From NCBI GenBank assembly GCA_045578205.1, contig JAZNJU010000122.1:1-35275 (forward strand): a stretch of 35,275 bases of DNA, in the 5' to 3' direction. The stretch comes from RGIG8748 sp045578205. GTDB lineage: Bacteria; Bacillota; Clostridia; UMGS1810. Under the pieces are notes generated by a model. It was not told where the DNA came from. It did no database searches and saw nothing but the letters and a program-made list of their open reading frames with translations. Below are positions 8,746 to 15,936 of the stretch, piece after piece; within the stretch, counting starts at the first letter, position 1, and each line of letters begins with the position of its first letter. A program made the position numbers and the translations under genes.

Positions 8746-9532
8746 AGACCTTGCAAGTATTATAGAAAAAGAATTCCCTCTCCACTACGCATTTGAGGGC
8801 GACAACGTGGGACTTCTGGTAGGGGATGGAGAAACAGAGATTACGGGGATTGTGGTAACCTGCGACGTAGATATGGGCGTTGTGGAAGAGGCTATCGAAA
8901 AAAACTGCAACCTCATCGTGAGCCATCACCCGATAATGTTTTCTCCCGTAAACAAAATGTTGGAGAGCGTTGCTGAACAAAAATTCATACGAAAAATGAT
9001 TCAAAACGGTATTTCTCTCTACAGTGCTCACACCAATCTTGATGCAGGCAGAGGCGGAATAAATGACCTCATGGCTTCCATGCTTGGCATGGAAAACACA
9101 TCTGTTGTGGATGTTGTGTGCGAAGATGAAAGGGGAACACACGGTTTTGGCAGAATGTGTACCATAGGCAGAGCACTGACACTTGGCGAACTTATGGACA
9201 GGGTAATTTGCGTCTTTGGTGCAGACGGTCTGCGCTATGCAGGCGATGTCAACGCAAAGATAGAAACCGTTGCCGTGAACACGGGAGGCGGAGCAGGAAT
9301 ACTGAGTGACTGTGTTAAACTTGGATGTGATTGCCTCATTACAGGAGACATCAAGTACAACGGTTATCGGGATGCGTTAGATGGCGGAATGTGTGTAATA
9401 GACATTATGCACTACGACAGCGAACACATTGCAAAAAAATGGTTTAAAGACTTCTTTAATAGAAATGGTGTGGATGTTTCCATACACGAAAGCGAAAGCA
9501 ATATAAATCTTATAAAAACATATGTAAAATAG
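8735..9532 (+). CDS. Nif3-like dinuclear metal centre protein (YqfO/YbgI family)
   Basis: A 265-residue Nif3/NGG1p-interacting-factor-3 family protein, a hexameric protein that binds two metal ions; often suggested to be a GTP cyclohydrolase 1 type 2 homologue, but its physiological role is unresolved. Metal-site motifs seen are SHHPIMF (about 71-77), AHTNLDAG (about 101-108), GGGAG near residue 190 and the C-terminal HYDSEHIAKKWF. ATG 8735 follows AAAGGTGG and overlaps the trmK end; an in-frame Met at 8705 has no such site. It lacks the extra central domain of longer family members. The next feature is rnpB, five bases downstream. Confidence 0.92.
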   Translation: MKIKDLASIIEKEFPLHYAFEGDNVGLLVGDGETEITGIVVTCDVDMGVVEEAIEKNCNLIVSHHPIMFSPVNKMLESVAEQKFIRKMIQNGISLYSAHTNLDAGRGGINDLMASMLGMENTSVVDVVCEDERGTHGFGRMCTIGRALTLGELMDRVICVFGADGLRYAGDVNAKIETVAVNTGGGAGILSDCVKLGCDCLITGDIKYNGYRDALDGGMCVIDIMHYDSEHIAKKWFKDFFNRNGVDVSIHESESNINLIKTYVK

Positions 9533-9537
9533 TAAAA

Positions 9538-9909
9538 TGACCGGGCCAGACAGTTGCGGGCGGAAGCCGAAAGGCTCCGCACGAGGAAAGTCCGAGCATC
9601 ACAGAGCAGGGTGCCGGGTAACTCCCGGTGGAGGCGACTCTAAGGAAAGTGCAACAGAAAGATATACCGCCGTTTAAACAGCAATTGCTTAAGCGGTAAG
9701 GGTGAAAAGGTGAGGTAAGGGCTCACCGGTGCGGGGGAGACCTCGCAGCCGTGTAAACCCCATCCGATGCAACACCGCACACGACGGCAATGCCGTTTTG
9801 GGGAGGTTAAGCCTGCTCGGCGTCTCCCATAGGTGGCTTGAGATATGCAGAAATGTGTATCCTAGATAGATAACTGTCCAATACAGAACTCGGCTTACAG
9901 ACCCGGTCA
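9538..9909 (+). ncRNA. rnpB: RNase P RNA
   Basis: The catalytic RNA of ribonuclease P, which matures tRNA 5' ends. The ends pair (TGACCGGGC at 9538-9546 with its partner at 9901-9909). The universal core is plain: GAGGAAAGTCCGAGC near 9581, the central GGTGAAAAGGTGAGGTAAGGG region, and near the 3' end ACAGAACTCGGCTTACAG. The length of about 372 bases fits bacterial rnpB. A 73-codon reverse reading frame here is a shadow. The exact ends are inferred from pairing. No dedicated promoter was identified; it may be read from the upstream operon. Confidence 0.95.
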
Positions 9910-9997
9910 TTACTATAAAATTAACGGAAATTGAAAAATCGTATTAAGAAATATTTGTTTGTATTTTTCATATTTCCTTTAAAGGTCTGTAATTTTA

Positions 9998-10042
9998 GGC
10001 TCTATAATAAATGTTGGATACCCCAACATTTATTATAGAGCC
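9998..10042. repeat. Perfect 20-bp inverted repeat between rnpB and the GRE cassette
   Basis: Arms 9998-10017 and 10023-10042 are perfectly complementary (GGCTCTATAATAAATGTTGG and its reverse complement) around a 5-base ATACC loop. No T-run follows on the forward strand, so it is not a textbook terminator. It could be an RNA 3'-end stabiliser for rnpB read-through, a protein-binding palindrome or a genomic repeat. A standard terminator begins three bases later. Confidence 0.85.
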
Positions 10043-10045
10043 ACA

Positions 10046-10075
10046 AAAACCCGTCATTTTTGGCGGGTTTTATTT
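10046..10075 (+). terminator. Intrinsic terminator upstream of the IclR gene
   Basis: A 10-bp stem (10046-10055 with 10062-10071, one G-U) with an ATTTTT loop, ending in TTTTATTT. It separates rnpB from the next promoter. Confidence 0.85.
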
Positions 10076-10076
10076 A

Positions 10077-10105
10077 TTGACAGAATTTGTAGTTTGTGAT
10101 AAAAT
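10077..10105 (+). promoter_or_regulatory. Sigma-A promoter of the IclR-GRE-activase operon
   Basis: TTGACA (10077-10082), 17-base spacer, TAAAAT (10100-10105). It lies immediately after the terminator, so the cassette has its own transcription. Autoregulation by the first gene is expected but no IclR box could be confidently assigned. Confidence 0.75.
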
Positions 10106-10144
10106 TATAACATGAGAATAAATATATAACAAAGGACGATGAAT

Positions 10145-10900
10145 ATGTCTAATTTTGCACCTGCAGTCGAAGCGTCTGCAAAAATAATTACATTTCTTGC
10201 ACAATGTGAACAGGATATAGGTATTTCAGAAATCAGCCGGGGAACAGGAATCAATAAAAACATGGTATTCAGGATACTGAACACTCTTGAAAATGAGGGT
10301 TGGGTTTATTGCAGTGAGCAAAAATACGGTTTGACTCTTTTGCTGTTTGGCTTGGCTTCGAAACCAATATCCAGATTATCTTTGAATACGGTAGCCGTTC
10401 CGGTACTTTGTGATTTGTTAAATAAAACGGGAGAAAGTACATATCTTGGGGTTTTAAACGGTAATAAGGTTCTATATATTCAGCATCTTGACGGTGTTAA
10501 AGATGTACGGGTCGCAGGAAGATTAGGCGGTGAATATCCTCTGCATTGTTCTGCACCCGGTAAGGTTCTTCTTGCATATGCCGATAAAGATTTCATCAAA
10601 GAATATATAACAATAAATTTAGAAAAACGTACCGAGAACACTATTACTCTAAAAGAATCATTATTAACGGAACTGGAAAAAGTACGCCAAAACGGATATG
10701 CAACCGACTGTGAAGAATTTGGAAACGGTATCACTTGTGTTGCAGCACCCGTATTTGATTATACCGGTAAGGCGGTTGCCTGTGTCGGCAATTCGGCGCT
10801 TACTTTAAATCATGATTCACAAAGTGTAATTAACCGCCTTTTACCGCACGTTTCTGATGCGGCAAAAGAAATTTCCATTCGCCTTGGAGGTATAAAATGA
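10145..10900 (+). CDS. IclR-family transcriptional regulator
   Basis: A 251-residue IclR-type regulator. The N-terminal winged helix-turn-helix (about 1-62) reads ISEISRGTGINKNMVFRILNTLENEGWV, and the IclR effector-binding domain follows (about 70-250), with the typical RLGGEYPLHCSAPGKVLLA segment and NGYATDCEEFGNGITCVAAPVFD near its end. IclR regulators usually sense small organic acids or sugar derivatives. The start at 10145 is eight bases after AAAGGA; another in-frame ATG at 10139 is only two bases from it. The stop overlaps the glycyl radical enzyme start (ATGA), so it is likely the local regulator of that enzyme. The effector is unknown. Confidence 0.93.
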   Translation: MSNFAPAVEASAKIITFLAQCEQDIGISEISRGTGINKNMVFRILNTLENEGWVYCSEQKYGLTLLLFGLASKPISRLSLNTVAVPVLCDLLNKTGESTYLGVLNGNKVLYIQHLDGVKDVRVAGRLGGEYPLHCSAPGKVLLAYADKDFIKEYITINLEKRTENTITLKESLLTELEKVRQNGYATDCEEFGNGITCVAAPVFDYTGKAVACVGNSALTLNHDSQSVINRLLPHVSDAAKEISIRLGGIK

Positions 10901-12834
10901 ATAGCAGAATCAGTTATTTAAAAACCATAACAAAATCAGAAACAGAAGATATAGCCGCATATCGTATTCTTACAGAAAAAGAGTATAAGAATATTTCCGA
11001 TAAAAAGGAAATATTTCGAAAAGTGCATTTCTTACATCACTTTGCAAAAGATATTCCGACTGTAGTTGACAAAGAGGAACTAATCATTGGTTCCATGCGA
11101 TTCTGGCAAGCACGAAACTGCAGAAGAAACAAAGGACATATCATTGTGGATTACAGAATGATTTTACGTGAGGGAATTGCAGGTATCCGTAATAAAATTG
11201 CAGGTCTTTCCACACAAGAGGCTGTTGCCTTTGATGGAGCAATGGAGGCATTTTCTTTATTTATTAAACGCTACTCCAAGGCAGCCGAGGATCTAAATAT
11301 GTATACCGTGGCAGAAAATTGTCGCCAATTGACAGAGGCAGCCCCCAAAACTTTTTATCAGGCTTTACAACTTGTTTGGTTTGTTCATTTGTTTTTGCAT
11401 GCCGAAGGGGAGGCACCGGCAGTTTCCTTTGGCCGTTTCGATGATTATATGTATCCTTTTTACAAGAAAGATATAGAAAACGGCATTATTACTTATGAGC
11501 AAGCAAAAGAACTTTTGATGTGTTTCTGGCTGAAAACTTGTGAAGGAGACGAAAGTCAGAATTTGACTCTGGGCGGAAATATCGAAAATGAACTGTCATT
11601 ACTTTGTTTGGAAGTTGCAAGTGAATTAAAGGTTCAGCAACCTTCCGTATCTGTAAGAATAAGTGATACCACATCTGATAAGTTCTGGTGTAAAGTCACA
11701 GAACTTATTAAATCCAAAACAGGCATGCCTGCTATTTTTAATGACAGTATAGTGATAAAAGCACTTGAAAATGCAAAAGTAGAAAAAGAAGATGCTCAAA
11801 ACTATGCCATTGTAGGATGCTATGAAGCGAATTCTGACGGTAATACTTTTGGTACAACTGCTTATGCAGGGAGATTTTACTTGCACGATGTACTTCTGGA
11901 GTTTCTGGATTCGGACAAGATATACACGGAGTTCTCTGAATTATATTGTGATTTCAAAAGATTTTTTGCCGAGAAATACAACGGGGATATTCTAAATACT
12001 TTTTGTAACGATTGGAAACGTATTCGTGAAGACTGTGTTTCTCCGTTCCAGAGTGCCTGTATGTCTGATTGCCTTAAAAGCGGAATTCCTGCCGAGTGGG
12101 GAGGTTGCAAATATACTATGGCGGGAATTAATATTCTCGGCATAGGAACATTGGTTGACAGCCTTTACACCATCAAGAAAATTGTTTTCGAAAGAAAAGA
12201 GTGTTCGTATGGAGATTTTATCAATCAAGTAAAAAATAACTTTCCCGAAAAAACTCTCTCTCAAAAATGCAAAAATTTAAAAGGAAAATACGGCACCGAT
12301 ACAACTGAAACTAATTGTTTGGCAAACGAATTGTCTGAGTTTATTGCCGATTTGGTGGATAACGGCAAAATCTATGATGGTGTTACTCCGTATGCAGGAT
12401 TATTCGTTTTTTTAAACGATGTGTATTCCGATACATATCCATCTACACCCGACGGAAGACTAAGTGGTGAGAGGATTTCTTACGGCATAGGTGCATCGGA
12501 TTTTTGCGTAGACAAGACAGTTACTTCTGTTTTGAATTCTGCATCACATATTGCCAATGACCGTTTTGCAGACGGTAATCCGCTTATGTTCAGTATATCC
12601 GAAAAAGATGTTGCAGGCGAAAAAGGAGATATGCTTCTTAAGGCATTGATAAAAGGTTATTTTGAAAAGGGCGGTTTCCACTTGCAGATAAATGTAACAG
12701 ATGCTAAAACACTTAAAAAGGCTAAAGAAAATCCGCAGGATTACAGCGATCTGATTGTAAGAATCAGCGGTTATAGCGAATACTTCACAAAATTAAATGA
12801 TGCTGTTCAAACAGCATTGATAGAAAGATCATGA
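10897..12834 (+). CDS. Glycyl radical enzyme of unassigned substrate (PFL-like)
   Basis: A 645-residue member of the pyruvate formate-lyase/dehydratase superfamily. The thiyl cysteine C308 lies in GCYE (307-310), with E310 in the position of the base used by eliminases such as glycerol and choline enzymes. The glycyl radical G625 is in RISGYS (622-627). Other family landmarks are VSFGRFDDYMYP (177-187), MAGINILG (408-415), TPDGR (517-521) and FHLQINV (594-600). It is shorter than the usual roughly 780-850 residues; the deficit is at the N-terminus, since the segment before the conserved GHIIVDY is compact. The position preceding VSFGR, His in glycerol dehydratase as I recall it, is Pro here. 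The activase follows 31 bases downstream. The reaction cannot be assigned from sequence. Confidence 0.93.
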   Translation: MNSRISYLKTITKSETEDIAAYRILTEKEYKNISDKKEIFRKVHFLHHFAKDIPTVVDKEELIIGSMRFWQARNCRRNKGHIIVDYRMILREGIAGIRNKIAGLSTQEAVAFDGAMEAFSLFIKRYSKAAEDLNMYTVAENCRQLTEAAPKTFYQALQLVWFVHLFLHAEGEAPAVSFGRFDDYMYPFYKKDIENGIITYEQAKELLMCFWLKTCEGDESQNLTLGGNIENELSLLCLEVASELKVQQPSVSVRISDTTSDKFWCKVTELIKSKTGMPAIFNDSIVIKALENAKVEKEDAQNYAIVGCYEANSDGNTFGTTAYAGRFYLHDVLLEFLDSDKIYTEFSELYCDFKRFFAEKYNGDILNTFCNDWKRIREDCVSPFQSACMSDCLKSGIPAEWGGCKYTMAGINILGIGTLVDSLYTIKKIVFERKECSYGDFINQVKNNFPEKTLSQKCKNLKGKYGTDTTETNCLANELSEFIADLVDNGKIYDGVTPYAGLFVFLNDVYSDTYPSTPDGRLSGERISYGIGASDFCVDKTVTSVLNSASHIANDRFADGNPLMFSISEKDVAGEKGDMLLKALIKGYFEKGGFHLQINVTDAKTLKKAKENPQDYSDLIVRISGYSEYFTKLNDAVQTALIERS

Positions 12835-12865
12835 GGATTAAACTTATAATCTGTGAGGAAGTCCA

Positions 12866-13768
12866 ATGAAAAAAGGTTTAATATTTGATATACAAAAATT
12901 TTGCATAAACGATGGGCCGGGTATCAGGACTACTGTGTTTTTTAAGGGGTGCAACCTAAAGTGTAACTGGTGCCACAATCCCGAATCTCATTTGCGTAAG
13001 CCGGAACTTTTTTATGACGCGGAAAAATGTGTCATCTGCGGGCGATGCGGTGTCTTGTGTCCTCAAAGTGCACATTTGTTTGGAGACGGACATGAGATTA
13101 ACCGAGACGCATGCATCTTATGCGGATTGTGTGCTGATGGATGCACCTGTGAGGCACTTGAAATTGCGGGCAAAGAGATGGATGCTAAAGAAATTATTGC
13201 CGAAGTTCTCAAAGATAAGGTGTTCTATAAAAATTCCGGCGGTGGTATGACACTGTCGGGAGGGGAACCTCTGATGCAATTTGATTTTGTGTACGAACTT
13301 TTAAAACTTGCAAAACAAAATGATATACATACCTGTATCGAAACCTGCGGTTATGCTAAAACAGAGGATATGTTGAGAATTGCAGAATTTACCGATATTT
13401 TTCTTTATGACTGGAAAATTACCGACGAAAACTTGCACGAAAAATATACAGGTGTAAAAAACGGGATTATACTGGAAAATTTGCGTAAGATAGATGAAAT
13501 GGGTTCGAAAATCATTTTGCGCTGTCCCATAATTCCGGGTGTTAATGACACCGATGGGCATTTTAACGGAATTGCCGATATAGTTAACTCTTTAAAGGGC
13601 ATTTTGGCTGTAGAAATCGAACCGTATCATTCCTTGGGAAACAGCAAATATGCGAAACTTGGTAAAGCGGAAAAACAAAGCAGTTTTGAGGAACCATGCA
13701 AACATCAGGTTGAAAATTGGATAAGACAAATTCAAAACCGCACGGAAGTTATTGTGAAAAAAGCGTAG
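12866..13768 (+). CDS. Glycyl radical enzyme activating enzyme (radical SAM)
   Basis: A 300-residue radical SAM activase that installs the glycyl radical on its partner. The SAM cluster motif is CX3CX2C (C29, C33, C36; CNLKCNWCHNPES). Two ferredoxin-type clusters follow: C55, C58, C61, C65 and C83, C86, C89, C93. SGGEP (131-135) is the SAM-binding motif. The two extra clusters are typical of activases of dehydratase/decarboxylase-type enzymes rather than of PflA, consistent with the neighbouring eliminase-like enzyme. GAGGAAG lies upstream of ATG 12866. It is the last gene of the operon; no transporter, microcompartment or downstream catabolic gene accompanies it. Confidence 0.95.
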   Translation: MKKGLIFDIQKFCINDGPGIRTTVFFKGCNLKCNWCHNPESHLRKPELFYDAEKCVICGRCGVLCPQSAHLFGDGHEINRDACILCGLCADGCTCEALEIAGKEMDAKEIIAEVLKDKVFYKNSGGGMTLSGGEPLMQFDFVYELLKLAKQNDIHTCIETCGYAKTEDMLRIAEFTDIFLYDWKITDENLHEKYTGVKNGIILENLRKIDEMGSKIILRCPIIPGVNDTDGHFNGIADIVNSLKGILAVEIEPYHSLGNSKYAKLGKAEKQSSFEEPCKHQVENWIRQIQNRTEVIVKKA

Positions 13769-13777
13769 TGTTTTGAC

Positions 13778-13905
13778 AATACACCCATAAATTCGAATAC
13801 TTTGTGAAAATACACAAAATTATCGAAAGTGGATGTTGACTTTTGAAAATGTGTATGATACAATTGAGACAGTAAAAGCGTTAAAATACACAAATTTATC
13901 GAAAG
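13778..13905 (+). repeat. Three short direct repeats around the ATPase promoter
   Basis: Two nearly identical 23-base repeats lie at 13807-13829 and 13883-13905 (one mismatch), with core AATACACAAAWTTATCGAA; a degenerate third copy (AATACACCCATAAATTCGAA) is at 13778-13797. The promoter at 13836-13864 lies between copies two and three, and the last copy overlaps the ribosome-binding site. The arrangement suggests operator sites for a dedicated regulator or for the ATPase itself; no binding protein is known. Confidence 0.8.
13836..13864 (+). promoter_or_regulatory. Sigma-A promoter of the AAA/DUF4143 ATPase gene
   Basis: TTGACT (13836-13841), 17-base spacer, TACAAT (13859-13864). It is bracketed by the repeats at 13807 and 13883. 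Confidence 0.75.
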
Positions 13906-13915
13906 AGGTATTGTT

Positions 13916-15214
13916 ATGATTGAGAGGAAGAAATATCTTGATAAACTTATCAGCAAAAAAGAAAATGGACTTGTTAAGGTCATCACGGGTATCCGTAGGT
14001 CTGGCAAATCCTATCTTCTTTTCAACATATACAAGAACTACCTTATTTCCATTGGCGTGTCCGAGGACCAAATAATTGAACTTGCTCTTGATGATGACGA
14101 GAACATAAGATACCGTAATCCGCTTGAACTCGGAGAGTACCTCCGTTCCCTTACAGCGGATAAGAGCAAGACCTATTACATCTTCCTTGACGAGATACAG
14201 AAAGTAGTCTCAATTCAGAATCCATATATCAAGGGTGTTGAAGATAAAATTGGATTTGTAGATGTTCTTCTTGGACTTATGAAGCACGATAACATAGATG
14301 TCTATGTAACAGGTAGCAACTCAAAAATGCTCTCTTCTGACATCCTTACCGAGTTTCGCGGCAGAGGCGACGAGATAAGAGTTAATCCTTTGTCTTTCAG
14401 CGAGTTCTACAATGCCTATGAGGGCGATAAAAGAGGAGCCTTACAGGAATACTACACCTATGGTGGATTGCCCCTTGTAATGAAAAAACAAGGGCATGAA
14501 GATAAAGCAAAATACCTTCAAACTCTTTTTGACAAAATCTATTTAAGCGACATTATGGAGAGAAACAAGATACTCCATGAAAAGTCGGTACTTGATGACA
14601 TATTGAACATTGTTTCCTCTTCTATCGGTTCTCTCACCAATGCAGGAAAGATTGCAAAAACATTCAAGAGCAACTGTCAAATCAATATTGATAATGCGAC
14701 AGTTGGAAGATACCTTGATTTGTTTATAGATGCCTTTATGCTCTATAAGGCAGACAGATATGATGTCAAGGGCAGAAAGTATATCGGTTCTCCTCTGAAG
14801 TATTATTTCAGCGATGTCGGACTTCGTAATGCAAGATTGCAGTTCAGACAAATGAAAGAGAATCACATTATGGAAAACATTATCTACAATGAACTGATTT
14901 GCAGAGAATTTAATGTTGATGTTGGTGTGGTTGAATACTTCTACCGTGGGGATGACGGCAAGAGTAAAAGAGCAAATCTTGAAATTGATTTTATTGCCAA
15001 TAAAGGCAGTCAGAAATACTATATTCAGTCAGCACTTACAATAGCAGATGAAGGAAAAAAAGAGCAGGAAATTCGTTCTCTTAATAGTGTTGGTGATTCG
15101 TTTAAGAAGATCGTAGTTGTCAAGGACAATATCATTCCTTGGTATGATGAAAACGGCATCTATTACATTGGCATTGAAAAGTTTTTGCTTGATGAAAATG
15201 TGATGAACGGTTAA
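13916..15214 (+). CDS. AAA_14/DUF4143 ATP-binding protein
   Basis: A 432-residue protein of the widespread AAA_14-DUF4143 family. Walker A is GIRRSGKS (25-32), Walker B is YYIFLDEIQ (about 87-95), and VTGSNSKML with FRGRG forms the sensor/arginine region. The C-terminal half is DUF4143, a nuclease-like fold, with the typical YYFSDVGLRNA and LEIDFIANKG segments; DUF4143 has been linked to the PD-(D/E)XK superfamily, but activity is unproven. These genes occur as scattered orphan singletons in gut Clostridia and Bacteroides, often in several copies, and their role is unknown. It has its own promoter and lies in what looks like an accessory insert between rnpB and spoVT. GAAAGAGG precedes ATG 13916. 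Confidence 0.9.
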   Translation: MIERKKYLDKLISKKENGLVKVITGIRRSGKSYLLFNIYKNYLISIGVSEDQIIELALDDDENIRYRNPLELGEYLRSLTADKSKTYYIFLDEIQKVVSIQNPYIKGVEDKIGFVDVLLGLMKHDNIDVYVTGSNSKMLSSDILTEFRGRGDEIRVNPLSFSEFYNAYEGDKRGALQEYYTYGGLPLVMKKQGHEDKAKYLQTLFDKIYLSDIMERNKILHEKSVLDDILNIVSSSIGSLTNAGKIAKTFKSNCQINIDNATVGRYLDLFIDAFMLYKADRYDVKGRKYIGSPLKYYFSDVGLRNARLQFRQMKENHIMENIIYNELICREFNVDVGVVEYFYRGDDGKSKRANLEIDFIANKGSQKYYIQSALTIADEGKKEQEIRSLNSVGDSFKKIVVVKDNIIPWYDENGIYYIGIEKFLLDENVMNG

Positions 15215-15220
15215 TTTGAT

Positions 15221-15254
15221 GGAACGGGAATAATTAATCCCGTTCCCACCATTT
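15221..15254 (+). terminator. Hairpin after the ATPase gene, probable terminator
   Basis: A 9-bp perfect stem (15221-15229 with 15238-15246, GGAACGGGA) seven bases past the stop. The T-tract is interrupted (ACCATTTT), so termination may be weak. Confidence 0.55.
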
Positions 15255-15272
15255 TCCTTACATAAAAATTCC

Positions 15273-15300
15273 TTGATTGTTAACAATATATTTGTAAAAT
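15273..15300 (+). promoter_or_regulatory. Candidate promoter of spoVT
   Basis: TTGATT (15273-15278), 16-base spacer, TAAAAT (15295-15300). In Bacillus spoVT is sigma-G controlled; no clear sigma-G site was recognised here, so the assignment is tentative. Confidence 0.35.
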
Positions 15301-15355
15301 CAAATGTAGGGTTCAGCGATTTCCGACGAACCGAAAATAAAGGAGTTTTAATGTA

Positions 15356-15895
15356 ATGAAAGCAACAGGAATTGTTCGTAGAATCGACGACTTAGGACGC
15401 GTAGTAATTCCAAAAGAAATCCGCAGAACAATGAGAATCCGCGAAGGAGACCCGCTTGAAATATATACAGACAGAGAGGGAGGAGTTATATTCAAGAAAT
15501 ATTCTCCCGTAAACGAACTTGGAGATTTCGCATCAAGTTATGCCGAAACACTATACAAAACATCGGGATATCCCGTTTGCATAACAGACAAGGATTCCAT
15601 CATAGCAACAGCAGGGGTAGCAAAAAGAGAACTTTATGACAAACCGGTGAGCGAAGAAATGGAAAAAGCCATGGAAGAAAAGACAGCATTCATATGCACT
15701 GAAAACAAGACAGTTCCCGTGACAGACCACTATGAAAAGTACACTGCCGGTGTTATTTCGCCAATTATATCCGAGGGAGATGTTTTGGGCAATGTGGTTG
15801 TTATGCGTTCCGACGATAAGGACAAAATGACCGATGTTGAACTGAAACTTGCCAGTGCCGCATCAATGTTTCTTGCAAAGCAAATGGAAATATAA
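15356..15895 (+). CDS. spoVT: Stage V sporulation protein T
   Basis: A 179-residue DNA-binding regulator of late forespore genes. The N-terminal AbrB-type swapped-hairpin domain (1-50) reads MKATGIVRRIDDLGRVVIPKEIRRT, almost identical across SpoVT proteins; the C-terminal part (about 55-179) is a GAF-like domain ending DVELKLASAASMFLAKQME. Length and layout match Bacillus SpoVT. The ribosome-binding site AAAGGAG is at 15339-15345. Curiously an ATG-TAA start-stop pair (15351-15356) overlaps just before the true ATG at 15356. It indicates a spore-forming host, in agreement with the germinant receptor operon at 22965. It ends in a hairpin shared with the convergent repressor gene. Confidence 0.95.
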   Translation: MKATGIVRRIDDLGRVVIPKEIRRTMRIREGDPLEIYTDREGGVIFKKYSPVNELGDFASSYAETLYKTSGYPVCITDKDSIIATAGVAKRELYDKPVSEEMEKAMEEKTAFICTENKTVPVTDHYEKYTAGVISPIISEGDVLGNVVVMRSDDKDKMTDVELKLASAASMFLAKQMEI

Positions 15896-15898
15896 ATT

Positions 15899-15936
15899 AA
15901 AAATCACAAGTGAGATGCGTATCACTTGTGATTTTT
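15899..15936. terminator. Bidirectional terminator between spoVT and the GntR-type gene
   Basis: A perfect 15-bp stem (15899-15913 with 15922-15936, AAAAATCACAAGTGA) with an 8-base loop, ending in T5 in both orientations. On the reverse strand its 5' arm also encodes the last four codons and stop of the convergent regulator. Confidence 0.88.

Noticed and set aside
9689..9910. 73-codon reverse frame
   Set aside because: Lies wholly within the RNase P RNA, whose conserved core and paired ends explain the sequence.
13778..13905. Short repeats as a CRISPR array
   Set aside because: Only two good copies, unequal spacing, a promoter between them and no cas genes.
9910..15250. Integrated mobile element between rnpB and spoVT
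   Set aside because: No integrase, transposase, att-like direct repeat or tRNA target was found; accessory character is inferred from gene content only.
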